In this document: piece after piece, positions 25,541-34,087 of the stretch
Layout of the letters: every line of letters begins with the position of its first letter
How positions within the stretch are numbered: position 1 is the stretch's first letter
Assembly: GCA_016196065.1 (NCBI GenBank)
Contig: JACPYL010000027.1
Span: 434,001-498,000, forward strand
From: Acidobacteriota bacterium
GTDB lineage: Bacteria; Acidobacteriota; Terriglobia; Terriglobales; Acidobacteriaceae
Length of the DNA: 64,000 bases
Direction: 5' to 3'
Translations under genes and position numbers: made by a program
The notes under the pieces: generated by a model
Database searches by the model: none
Told to the model about the DNA's origin: nothing
Seen by the model: the letters and a program-made list of their open reading frames with translations, nothing else

Positions 25541-25611
25541 CCGTTCACTCTCGAAACATCGCATTATTGAAATCAGCCGGTAATTGACTCGCATCTCGTA
25601 GAGGCGGTCGT

Positions 25612-26475
25612 ATGGCAGCTCCCTCGATAGTTCCCGCATTCGACTCGGCGTCACGCCGGAGTCTCCCCCGCTACCCAATCGATGTGTTGCTGGACGTGAT
25701 CGCGCTGCAGTCGGGGATCCCTAACAATATGCCGGGGCGTTGTTGCGATCTGAACGAGTCGGGACTGGGAGCAGTGGTCGCTGGAGAATTGGTGGCGGGG
25801 CAGTCGGTCGCAATCGAGCTGCGGCTTCCGAATGTAGGTTTGCCAGTGCGAGCCCGTGCGCAGGTTCGATACCAGGATCGGCTTCGTTGCGGTCTGCAGT
25901 TTGTTGGATTGTCGGTCGAACAACGTGAGAAGATCCGGTACTGGTCATCACAAAGTGCTGCGCGGCCCCTCACCGCGGCGATTGCCAATGTAGCGATTCC
26001 AGAAAGTGACCGGCCCGCGGTCGCACCACCGACCGAAAAGCGTGTCCGCACATTCCGAGTGCGTCGTCGCCGCTTCCTGGTGCTGGTTGCGTTCATGATC
26101 GGGCTGGCCGTGTTCGGATGGTGGCAGTGGCAGAAGGCGTGGACCGAATTGGAAGTCGACGCCTCGACCGCTCCCGCGCAACCGGGGCTGCCTTTACGAG
26201 TGTATTCAGAAGTGATGGACCGCCAGATCCTTTATAAGGTCGATCCGGTGTATCCGGATGCCGCGCGGCAATCGGGCTTACAAGGGCTGGTCGTGTTGGA
26301 TGCAGTGATTGGGCGCGATGGAAAAGTAAAGCAGTTGCGACAAGTGGCGGGGCCGGCACTACTCGCGCAATCCGCTTTGGATGCCGTTCAATCGTGGAGA
26401 TATGTGCCGTATCGCGACGGCGGACAACCCACCGAAGTCGAAACCACTATCAGCGTCGATTTCCGGCTGCACTGA
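25612..26475 (+). CDS. PilZ domain fused to TonB C-terminal domain through one membrane helix
   Basis: 287 residues in three parts. Residues 12-110 form a PilZ domain with the c-di-GMP motifs RRSLPR (R15-R20) and NESGLG (N48-G53). Residues 155-173 are a single transmembrane helix (FLVLVAFMIGLAVFGWWQW) after an arginine run. Residues 205-285 form a TonB-type C-terminal domain (YPDAARQSGLQGLVVLDAV). The layout suggests a cytoplasmic c-di-GMP sensor joined to a periplasmic TonB-like domain that could contact an outer-membrane partner. No ExbB or ExbD is nearby. It stands convergent to the rfbBAC end of the polysaccharide operon. Confidence 0.88.
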   Translation: MAAPSIVPAFDSASRRSLPRYPIDVLLDVIALQSGIPNNMPGRCCDLNESGLGAVVAGELVAGQSVAIELRLPNVGLPVRARAQVRYQDRLRCGLQFVGLSVEQREKIRYWSSQSAARPLTAAIANVAIPESDRPAVAPPTEKRVRTFRVRRRRFLVLVAFMIGLAVFGWWQWQKAWTELEVDASTAPAQPGLPLRVYSEVMDRQILYKVDPVYPDAARQSGLQGLVVLDAVIGRDGKVKQLRQVAGPALLAQSALDAVQSWRYVPYRDGGQPTEVETTISVDFRLH

Positions 26476-26488
26476 TCTCGCCAAGAAC

Positions 26489-27031
26489 TCAATCAAACTT
26501 TTCGGCTTCCTCAAAAGACGTGGCGCGCTGATCTTTCGCTGACACGATCGGTGGCCCATCGAGTTGCCAATCAATTTTCAACTGCGCATCATTCCAGGCG
26601 ACAGTGCGTTCCTGTTCAGGGGCGTAAAACGCAGTGGCTTTATATAGGACATTCGCGTTGTCCGATAAGACCCGGAAGCCGTGCGCACATCCAGCGGGGA
26701 TCCACAGCATGTGCTTGTTCTCTGCGGAGAGCACAAACGTCTGCCATTTCCCGAAAGTGGGGGAACTGCGACGAAGATCAAGCGCTACGTCGAGGATCGC
26801 GCCGGTGACGGCCCGTATCAGTTTTCCCTGGGGCCGTTCGACCTGATAATGCAGTCCCCGAACGACGTTCCTGGTGGAGTAAGAATGATTGTCCTGTACG
26901 AAATGTTCGGGGATGCCGAGTTCGGCAAAGATGCGCTCGTTATAGCTTTCCAGGAAGAACCCGCGAACGTCTGTGAATACAGTGGGTTCAAGCAGCAATA
27001 CGCCGGCGAGAGTTGTTTCCGATTTCTTCAT
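26489..27031 (-). CDS. rfbC: dTDP-4-dehydrorhamnose 3,5-epimerase
   Basis: Third step of dTDP-L-rhamnose synthesis, epimerising dTDP-4-keto-6-deoxyglucose at C3 and C5. The 180-residue cupin-like barrel starts with LLLEPTVFTDVRGFFLESY. The catalytic histidine lies in VVRGLHYQVERPQGKLIRA, and DLRRSSPTFGKW and IPAGCAHGFRVLSD complete the active site. It follows rfbA with a 19-base gap and is the last gene of the minus-strand run that starts at 38.7 kb. Confidence 0.97.
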   Translation of the reverse strand: MKKSETTLAGVLLLEPTVFTDVRGFFLESYNERIFAELGIPEHFVQDNHSYSTRNVVRGLHYQVERPQGKLIRAVTGAILDVALDLRRSSPTFGKWQTFVLSAENKHMLWIPAGCAHGFRVLSDNANVLYKATAFYAPEQERTVAWNDAQLKIDWQLDGPPIVSAKDQRATSFEEAEKFD

Positions 27032-27050
27032 TGATTCGTGGCGGTCACTG

Positions 27051-27950
27051 TTAGAAAACCCTCTCTCTTAACATTTGCAGCAGGTAAGCGCCATATCCGT
27101 TGTTACGCATCGGCGTGGCTTGCGCTTCGACTTGCTCTTTCGTGATGTACCCGTAGCGATACGCGATTTCCTCGGGACAGGCAACCATCAGGCCCTGACG
27201 TTTTTCCAGAGTCTGAATAAAAAGAGAAGCTTCCATCAGGGCTTCGTGGGTCCCGGTGTCCAGCCAGGCCATGCCTCGACCCATCACGCAGACGTTGAGT
27301 TGTCCGCGCTTTAGATATTCACGGTTCACATCGGTGATTTCGAGTTCGCCGCGTGCTGAAGGTTTCAGATTCGCCGCGATGTTTACGACCTGGTTGTCGT
27401 AAAAGTAGAGCCCGGTGACGGCGTAGCGTGATTTCGGCGCTTTCGGCTTTTCTTCCACACTGAGAGCTTTGCCGTTCTGATCGAATTCGACCACGCCATA
27501 ACGTTCCGGGTCGTGCACTGGATACGCGAACACGCGGGCACCCTTGCTATCGCTGGTAGCCGAGCGCAGCTCCTTCACGAGATCGTGTCCGTAAAAGATG
27601 TTGTCACCGAGGACGAGGGCGCATTCGCTGGATCCGATAAATTCGCGTCCAATGAGAAATGCCTGCGCGATTCCTTCCGGCCTGGGCTGCGATGCGTATT
27701 GCAGACGGATTCCGTAACGCGAGCCGTCACCGAGCAGGTGCTCGAAGCGCGGGATGTCCTCGGGCGTTGAGATGACCAGGACGTCGCGAATGCCCGCCAG
27801 CATCAACGTCGAAAGCGGGTAATACACCATCGGCTTGTCATAGACCGGCAGGAGGCTTTTCGCGACTGCATGGGTCACGGGATAGAGACGGGTCCCCGAA
27901 CCTCCCGCGAGAATGATGCCTTTGTGATTTGGCTGAGATGAGTTGGTCAT
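27051..27950 (-). CDS. rfbA: Glucose-1-phosphate thymidylyltransferase
   Basis: First step of dTDP-L-rhamnose synthesis, joining dTTP and glucose-1-phosphate. The nucleotide-binding motif is [11 protein letters not shown] near the N-terminus, followed by [18 protein letters not shown]-like residues and VLGDNIFYG. The 299 residues match the family, including the C-terminal allosteric region. It lies between rfbB (18-base gap) and rfbC (19-base gap) on the same strand, consistent with one transcript. Confidence 0.97.
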   Translation of the reverse strand: MTNSSQPNHKGIILAGGSGTRLYPVTHAVAKSLLPVYDKPMVYYPLSTLMLAGIRDVLVISTPEDIPRFEHLLGDGSRYGIRLQYASQPRPEGIAQAFLIGREFIGSSECALVLGDNIFYGHDLVKELRSATSDSKGARVFAYPVHDPERYGVVEFDQNGKALSVEEKPKAPKSRYAVTGLYFYDNQVVNIAANLKPSARGELEITDVNREYLKRGQLNVCVMGRGMAWLDTGTHEALMEASLFIQTLEKRQGLMVACPEEIAYRYGYITKEQVEAQATPMRNNGYGAYLLQMLRERVF

Positions 27951-27968
27951 GTGTTCAGCGCGCGTTCT

Positions 27969-29042
27969 TCAACGTTCAGTGGCGTAGTGCTTCGCCATCC
28001 ATTGCCGGTAGCTGCCGCTGGTTACGTCCTGTACCCAATCTTCGTGATCAAGATACCAGCGCACGGTTTTGGCGATCCCACTCTCAAAAGTTTCCAACGG
28101 TCGCCAATTCAATTCACGTTGGATTTTACGCGTGTCCATGGCGTAGCGACGATCGTGGCCGGGGCGATCTTTGACGAAAGCCACGAGCCTGCTGTGCGGG
28201 ACAACGGGGTCGTTGGGCCGCAGCTCATCAAGCAAGCGGCACAGTGTCTCTACGATGTAGAGATTCTTTTGTTCATTCCCGCCGCCGACGCAGTAAGTCT
28301 CTCCGGCGCGCCCGCTCGCGAGAACTTTGCGAATCGCCCGGCAGTGATCCTCTACGTGCAGCCAGTCGCGCACATTCTGCCCGTCGCCGTACACGGGCAA
28401 AGGCATTCCCTGGCGGGCAGTCTGGATCATGAGGGGAATCAGCTTTTCGGGAAACTGGTACGGACCATAGTTGTTGGAGCAATTGGTGGTCAGAACCGGC
28501 AATCTGTAAGTGTGGTGATAGGCGCGCACCAGATGGTCAGAAGCCGCTTTGGATGCGGAATACGGACTGTTGGGCGCGTAGAGCGTGGTCTCACAGAATG
28601 CCGGATCGTCAGGGCCAAGCGATCCGTAGACTTCGTCAGTCGAAACGTGCAGGAAACGAAATGTCTGACGCTCGCTTTCGCTCAAAGAAGAATAGTAATC
28701 GCGCGCTTCTTCGAGCAGGCTGAAGGTTCCGTTGACGTTAGTGCGGATGAAATCGTCGGGACCATGAATCGAGCGGTCGACATGAGTCTCGGCCGCGAAG
28801 TGGACAATCGCACGCGGGCGCTGCCCTTGCAGCAAGCTACGAACCAGGTCGCGATCGACAACATCGCCCTGCTGAAAACTGTAGTGCGGGTGACTCTCTA
28901 CCGATTGCAGGTTGTGGAGATTGCCGGCGTAGGTGAGCTTGTCGAGAATGAGGACACGAGACGATTCCTCGGCGATCCACTGCAAAACGAAATTCGAACC
29001 AATGAATCCGGCGCCGCCGGTGACGAGAATCAAATCTTCCAT
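27969..29042 (-). CDS. rfbB: dTDP-glucose 4,6-dehydratase
   Basis: Second step of dTDP-L-rhamnose synthesis, an extended short-chain dehydrogenase. The NAD motif GGAGFIGSNF is near the N-terminus, STDEVYGSLG carries the T-D-E dehydratase triad, and YSASKAASDH is the YxxxK motif. ATG 29042 gives MEDLILVTGG directly and 357 residues. The 29078 start adds 12 residues with no family match. It lies 95 bases after the double glycosyltransferase and may share its transcript. Confidence 0.96.
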   Translation of the reverse strand: MEDLILVTGGAGFIGSNFVLQWIAEESSRVLILDKLTYAGNLHNLQSVESHPHYSFQQGDVVDRDLVRSLLQGQRPRAIVHFAAETHVDRSIHGPDDFIRTNVNGTFSLLEEARDYYSSLSESERQTFRFLHVSTDEVYGSLGPDDPAFCETTLYAPNSPYSASKAASDHLVRAYHHTYRLPVLTTNCSNNYGPYQFPEKLIPLMIQTARQGMPLPVYGDGQNVRDWLHVEDHCRAIRKVLASGRAGETYCVGGGNEQKNLYIVETLCRLLDELRPNDPVVPHSRLVAFVKDRPGHDRRYAMDTRKIQRELNWRPLETFESGIAKTVRWYLDHEDWVQDVTSGSYRQWMAKHYATER

Positions 29043-29137
29043 GCTGGACAGCCGCCCCGCAAGAGCGGCAGCATCCATCGATTCTAATCAAAGCCGGGGA
29101 CAAAGTCGTGCCGGCGCGCAAAAGCGTGGTGCACAGG

Positions 29138-31570
29138 TCAGGCCGCGGAAGAACCGTCCCGGACTCCTATTGCGATCACCTCCGGCGGAAGGGTTCGATC
29201 CAGAACCTGGTAGTACGTTGTTTCAATAGCGCGCGTGATGCTCGGCCACAGATAGCGCTGCTGGATTTGCTGTCTGCCTTTTGCGGACATCTCCCTGCGC
29301 AAATCAGGATTACGGATCAGCAGGTCCAAGACTCGCGTGAGGTCGGCGCGATCTCCGCGTTTGAAGGTGAAGCCGGCGCCGCTGACGACTTCCTCGTTTT
29401 CGGGAATATCGCTGGTGAGAACGCACACGCCGGCAGCCATGGCATCGAGCAGGGCCAGCGACAAGCCCTCCAGATCGGACGGCAGCACGAACACGGCGGC
29501 GTTTGACAAGAGTTCATCCAAGTCTTCGCCCGAAACCCAGGGTAGCAAGCGAATTTGTGCAGATTGATGACTTCGTAATTGCTCGACATATTCGTCGGAA
29601 TGGCTCGATCCGCCCGCCAGAACAAGCTTCATGCCAGTCGCAAGGCCTTCAAAGGCGTCGATCAGCAGATCGCAATTTTTCTCGGGAGAGAACCTGCCGA
29701 GAAAGAGGACGTAGTTATCGGAGTTCAGGCCCCATTCTGCGATCCGCTTGGGAGTGCGCCTGGGGCGCGGGCTGGCGCCGTTCGGGACATACACAGTCGA
29801 GCGCCCATAGCGTCCCTGATAGTAGCGCTGCAGGGTCTGGGACACGACCATGGTGGCATGGGGAAGAGTGACGGCCGCTGCTTCACCCCAACGCAAAACA
29901 TGGGATGCGATCCAGCCCCACTTGCGCCGCTGCCAGTCGAGGCCCTGCACGGTCACCACCGTTTTCTTGCCGGTCAGGCGTGGCAGAAAGGAAAACAATG
30001 CCGGTCCGAGGCAGTGGTAATGAACGACATCGACGTCTGAAAACATAGCGTGCAGGGTGCTCAGGAACGTGTGCGTCACCGTTTCGAGATGCTTGGTGCG
30101 GATGGCCGGCAGCCGCCGCACGCGCATGCCGAGGTGCTCCTTAAGGGGGGGCGTGAAGTAGGTGCGGCAATAGACCGTGATTTCATGGCCTTTACGGGCG
30201 AGTTCGGAGCCCACTTCTTCGTAATACGATTCGATGCCGCTGTACTTGGAGACCAGGCCCCGCCCTCCGATGAACGCGACGCGCAGAGGGGCGTGAGCTG
30301 GCTGCGGCAGGACTGTAGCGACTGGGAGAGAGACAGGTTGGCGCTTGGCAGCCGCGACGCGCGAATAGATTTCGAGGAGCGCATCAAGGTGGTGGTCCGG
30401 GTCGTGCGCAGTGTGCAGGCGCCGTCGGCCTTCGAGTCCCATTTGCGCGGTCAGGCTTGCATGGGTGAACAGAAACTCGATTGCCTCGGCCAGTTGCTCA
30501 AGGTCGCCGGGCGGATACAGAAGTCCAGTAACACCCGGCTCCACCATCTCCCGGCGCGAGCCAAGGTCGGAAGCGACGACTGGACGCCCCCAGGCGTACG
30601 ACTCCAGGATCGATTTCCCCAGCGTTTCATAAGCCCGGGAAGGAAACACGGAGAAGCAGCAGCCAGCGACGAGATGCTCAAGCTTCGCCCCGCCAACCAT
30701 CCCCGCAAACAAGACTTGATCGAGTTTCAACTCGCGTGCCAAAGACTCTAACCGCGTCCGCTCCGGGCCTTCACCCGCAATCACCAGCGGAATATGAGAC
30801 AGTCTCGCCATCGCATACAAGAGTTCGTCCAGTCCTTTTTCGGGGGATAGCCGGCCGAAATAAAGGATGTAGCCTTTCTCGGGGACGAGCGCCTCCGGCG
30901 GAGGCAGCTCTTGAAAGTGCGGCAGAACTTCGATTTGTCGAGCGGGGAATCCAGCACTGATCAACTTGCTGCGAACGAATTCGGTCGGGGCAAGAAAGAG
31001 GTCGACGCAGCGTTGGTAAGTCTTCAACCATTTATGCAAGTACGCTTCGGCAGCCAATACGACGGAACTGGCCTGCGGTCCGGCATAGCAGTGTTCCGTG
31101 ACTGCATGAAAGTAGTTTCCGCCCAGGCAAAGTTCACAGGATCTTCCCTGAGCCACGAAATTGTAGTTGGGACAAAGAACCTTGAAGTCGTTGAGATGAT
31201 AGAGAACGGGGATCTGTTGCCGTTTCAGTTCCCACAAGATCGACGGTGACAAATGGTGGTAGATACCGCGAACGTGAGCCAGGGCAGGTGCGTAGTCCAT
31301 AAGGCAAGCGCGCATGAGACGTCGCGCGGACGGGGAATAGAGTGCGTGCGCTGCCATGCGCACTCTCTTCAGGGCGCTGGCTTGTGCGTCTTTGAAGTTC
31401 AAGTAGGGAATCAGGTAGCTGCGACCGGTGAATGCCGAGGGGTGGCCGTGGTCCATGCTGAACAAGGCCGTTTCATTGCCGCGCGTTTCCATGCGGCGCA
31501 TCAGTTCGAAGAGATAGGCTTCAGTGCCGCTAAGCGGAAAGTTGTACTTGTTGCAGTACAGAACTCGCAT
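29138..31570 (-). CDS. Tandem (double) GT4 glycosyltransferase
   Basis: 810-residue protein made of two complete GT-B glycosyltransferase units. Unit 1 (about 1-405) begins MRVLYCNKYNFPLSGTEAYL and has YFGRLSPEKGLDELL, AGEGPERTRLE and FPSRAYETLGKSILES. Unit 2 (about 425-790) begins VAFIGGRGLVSKYSGIESYY and has FLGRFSPEKNCDLL and LPSDLEGLSLALLDAMA. Each has the GT4 donor-site pattern of two glutamates seven residues apart. It probably adds two sugars in succession to the polysaccharide unit on the cytoplasmic face. ATG 31570 overlaps the upstream GT4 gene by 41 bases. The longer frame lacks family similarity. Confidence 0.9.
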   Translation of the reverse strand: MRVLYCNKYNFPLSGTEAYLFELMRRMETRGNETALFSMDHGHPSAFTGRSYLIPYLNFKDAQASALKRVRMAAHALYSPSARRLMRACLMDYAPALAHVRGIYHHLSPSILWELKRQQIPVLYHLNDFKVLCPNYNFVAQGRSCELCLGGNYFHAVTEHCYAGPQASSVVLAAEAYLHKWLKTYQRCVDLFLAPTEFVRSKLISAGFPARQIEVLPHFQELPPPEALVPEKGYILYFGRLSPEKGLDELLYAMARLSHIPLVIAGEGPERTRLESLARELKLDQVLFAGMVGGAKLEHLVAGCCFSVFPSRAYETLGKSILESYAWGRPVVASDLGSRREMVEPGVTGLLYPPGDLEQLAEAIEFLFTHASLTAQMGLEGRRRLHTAHDPDHHLDALLEIYSRVAAAKRQPVSLPVATVLPQPAHAPLRVAFIGGRGLVSKYSGIESYYEEVGSELARKGHEITVYCRTYFTPPLKEHLGMRVRRLPAIRTKHLETVTHTFLSTLHAMFSDVDVVHYHCLGPALFSFLPRLTGKKTVVTVQGLDWQRRKWGWIASHVLRWGEAAAVTLPHATMVVSQTLQRYYQGRYGRSTVYVPNGASPRPRRTPKRIAEWGLNSDNYVLFLGRFSPEKNCDLLIDAFEGLATGMKLVLAGGSSHSDEYVEQLRSHQSAQIRLLPWVSGEDLDELLSNAAVFVLPSDLEGLSLALLDAMAAGVCVLTSDIPENEEVVSGAGFTFKRGDRADLTRVLDLLIRNPDLRREMSAKGRQQIQQRYLWPSITRAIETTYYQVLDRTLPPEVIAIGVRDGSSAA

Positions 31571-32786
31571 ATGGGGACTCCGGTTGGGCAATGCGCTGCA
31601 GAAACTGATCCGCAAACTGGCAGAGGTTGCGCTGACGGTCGTAGTTGACGCGAATATGTTCGGCGGCCGCGCGTGCGACTTCGGATAGAGAAGCTTTGTT
31701 TTCAAGAATCCTTTGCACATTGCTGACAAAGTCGAACAGCGAGTCGGGTTGGTACAGGAAGCCGGTTTGCCCGGTTTGCACCAACTCGGGAATGCCAGTG
31801 ATGGAAGGTGCGATCACCAATTTTCCGTGGGCCATTGCTTCCATCAGGACCACCGGCAGTCCTTCGCTCGAGCTGGTGAGTGCGACCAGATCGGCATAGC
31901 GGTAATACCCCGACAGATCCGCGCGAGCAACATGGCCGGGCAGTAAGACCTGGTTGCGTAATCGCAGGTCGTCGATCAGGCGCTCCAATGCGGGCCGTTC
32001 TGGGCCTTCGCCAACGATCCAGCAAAGAAAATCCAGGCCCTGGTCGCGCAGGGCGGCACAAGCCTGAATAAGGAACGGATAGTTCTTTACGGCATGGAGG
32101 CGTCCAACTGACAGGAGGCAGAACCGGTGCGGTTCGGGTTTGGGGATCGAGCAGTTTTCAACTGGAGGGAAATCGACTCCCAGTCGCTGGACAATCACCT
32201 TCGAGACCGGAGTGGACGGGAAGTTCCGCAAGATATTGTCGCGATTGAAGTCTGAGATCGTGATACAGAAGCGGCATTCATGCAGTTTCTCGGCGAGCAG
32301 ATCCGCGCGCAGGAGGAGATCGGATCCGTGCAAGGTGAAACTGAAGTCGATGCCCATTAGTCGGGCTGCGACCAATGCAATCCAGGATGCGAAATAACCG
32401 TGATGAGCGTGAATGTGCTCCACATGCAGTGGTGCCAACTCATCGGCTAATGCGGCTCCCATCAATGTATGGCCGAGAGACCGTATGCGGCGGGCAGGGG
32501 AGGCTGGAAGCTCGCGCAACACGGGTTTCAGCAAGAGCGAACAAGCTTGCGGTTGCGATCCAAGACGGCGGACTGCCGTCACGAGTTGGGAGTCAGAGAG
32601 CGGCTGCAAGAATTTCGTCTCAGTCCACAACTCCCGCTCGCGTTCCGTTAGATCGCTCGGGCACACTCGCTTTCCGCTACAGCAAATGACGCGCACGCCG
32701 CGATTGCGGAGTTCGCTGATTTCGTCCATCACGTAGGGCTCGAGTGACGAAGGGAACTGGTTGGCAATGTAGGCTACAGTGGTCAC
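31530..32786 (-). CDS. GT4 glycosyltransferase of the polysaccharide locus
   Basis: 418-residue GT-B glycosyltransferase. It begins VTTVAYIANQFPSSLEPYV, a pattern seen in colanic-acid type transferases. The donor-binding half contains LLSVGRLHAVKNYPFLI, GEGPERPALERL and SSSEGLPVVLMEAMAHGK (the EX7E motif). The start is GTG 32786: its first bases overlap the stop of the preceding gene (GTGA), and GAGGAGG lies seven bases upstream, inside that gene's end. The acceptor and sugar are unknown. Its 3' end overlaps the double glycosyltransferase. Confidence 0.92.
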   Translation of the reverse strand: MTTVAYIANQFPSSLEPYVMDEISELRNRGVRVICCSGKRVCPSDLTERERELWTETKFLQPLSDSQLVTAVRRLGSQPQACSLLLKPVLRELPASPARRIRSLGHTLMGAALADELAPLHVEHIHAHHGYFASWIALVAARLMGIDFSFTLHGSDLLLRADLLAEKLHECRFCITISDFNRDNILRNFPSTPVSKVIVQRLGVDFPPVENCSIPKPEPHRFCLLSVGRLHAVKNYPFLIQACAALRDQGLDFLCWIVGEGPERPALERLIDDLRLRNQVLLPGHVARADLSGYYRYADLVALTSSSEGLPVVLMEAMAHGKLVIAPSITGIPELVQTGQTGFLYQPDSLFDFVSNVQRILENKASLSEVARAAAEHIRVNYDRQRNLCQFADQFLQRIAQPESPYASSVLQQVQLSA

Positions 32787-34087
32787 AGACCCGCCTCCTC
32801 GGATGCACACAGCATCCCCGCAACCGTGAACAGAATCCCGATTACAAACTGGTAAGCCATGTCCACGAAGAATGCGTTGAACAAATAGACACAGAGCAAG
32901 ATGGGCCAGGCCTTGCGCAGAGTTTGGAGCGGTGGGCTTTCATCGGGAGATGCGATCTTTCGGCCGAGGCGGAAGAGATTGAAGAAAAGGATTCCATAGA
33001 GAGCCAGGCCCGGAATTCCGAACTCAACGAGTAGAGCCAGGTAGGTGTTGTGCACGTAGAAAGTGCGCAGGTGGTATCCGGGCATACGGCGCGCGAGTTC
33101 CGAATACATCCGCCCGGCGGTCCACCCCGCGAATGGGCGTTCCTGGAACATGTCCCACGCGCCGTCGTAGACGGCCATGCGTGCCTCGACTGGACCACGC
33201 TCTTGAGTACGCTCACGAAGAGTCCTGGCAAGTGAGTTATCGGTGAGGCTGATCGCGAGGACAACCGCCACTCCTGCGAGCGCGAGCCCCAAACATGCCT
33301 TGCGTAGACACGGCACGCCGAGGCGAAATCCAAGGGCGATCGTCGAAATCGCAAAAGAGATCCAAACCGCGCGCGTCATGGTTGCGAGCACTGCGAAAGG
33401 AAGGACCAACCACAGAAGCAACACAATCTTCTTGTATTTTTTCGCGAACACTACGGCCAGAATTCCCAGCAGATTGAGCGAGAGGCCATTGGCAACAGCC
33501 TGCAGGAAGGGGCCGCGAGCGCGGTCTGCGTGGATGCCGAGGCTCTCATCGAGAATAAAACTGGGGAATATCAGAGACCGGGCATCCACGAGGAAAGCGA
33601 TGGCAGTGAATATCAAGTAGCCCAGGACAACGATGACGAAGATCTCAGCATGGTGGGCCGGCGAGACTCCGCGAAAAACCAGGATTGCGATATGAAACAG
33701 GATCAGTGGGACAAGAAACTTGCTGGCGACCAGGCTCCAGGTCTGGGCATCGAAGGGTTCGCGCAAAGCACGGATCATGGCAAGAATTGAGAGACCGAAC
33801 ATCGGTAACGAAATCCCAGCGACGTAGGGGAGCCGTTCCCGCATCGCAAGTGTTCGTAGCGCGACGAAGAACATCAATACGCCCAGGGCAATCCGGTCGG
33901 CATGATAGAGATCGAGATCGGGTGGACGAAACAGAAAAATGGTCAGCGCGGCTGCGTAGAGGGCGCCGGGAAACGCTATGCCGAACTGAAGCGGTCGAAG
34001 CAGCAATCCGAGAGTCAACCAGCCCGGAGCGCTTGCGGGGCCTTCCCAATTTGTGGCACGGCTGTTCATCGATATGCGGTCAGGCAC
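32783..34087 (-). CDS. O-antigen ligase / polymerase family membrane protein (Wzy/WaaL type)
   Basis: 434-residue protein with about ten hydrophobic segments and a large polar loop before the last ones. That loop holds ERPFAGWTAGRMYSELARR and FYVHNTYLALLVEFGIPGL, the Wzy_C hallmark (H-N-x-Y-L). It is expected to polymerise undecaprenyl-linked repeat units or ligate the chain. In this context, with chain-length and export proteins, polymerase is more likely. It starts at GTG 34087 (8-base overlap with the upstream gene) or ATG 34069. Its stop overlaps the next start by four bases. Confidence 0.85.
   Translation of the reverse strand: MPDRISMNSRATNWEGPASAPGWLTLGLLLRPLQFGIAFPGALYAAALTIFLFRPPDLDLYHADRIALGVLMFFVALRTLAMRERLPYVAGISLPMFGLSILAMIRALREPFDAQTWSLVASKFLVPLILFHIAILVFRGVSPAHHAEIFVIVVLGYLIFTAIAFLVDARSLIFPSFILDESLGIHADRARGPFLQAVANGLSLNLLGILAVVFAKKYKKIVLLLWLVLPFAVLATMTRAVWISFAISTIALGFRLGVPCLRKACLGLALAGVAVVLAISLTDNSLARTLRERTQERGPVEARMAVYDGAWDMFQERPFAGWTAGRMYSELARRMPGYHLRTFYVHNTYLALLVEFGIPGLALYGILFFNLFRLGRKIASPDESPPLQTLRKAWPILLCVYLFNAFFVDMAYQFVIGILFTVAGMLCASEEAGL

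Noticed and set aside
27951-29087. 378-codon plus-strand frame opposite rfbB
   Set aside because: It is antisense to a clear dTDP-glucose dehydratase, with no family features and no ribosome binding site.
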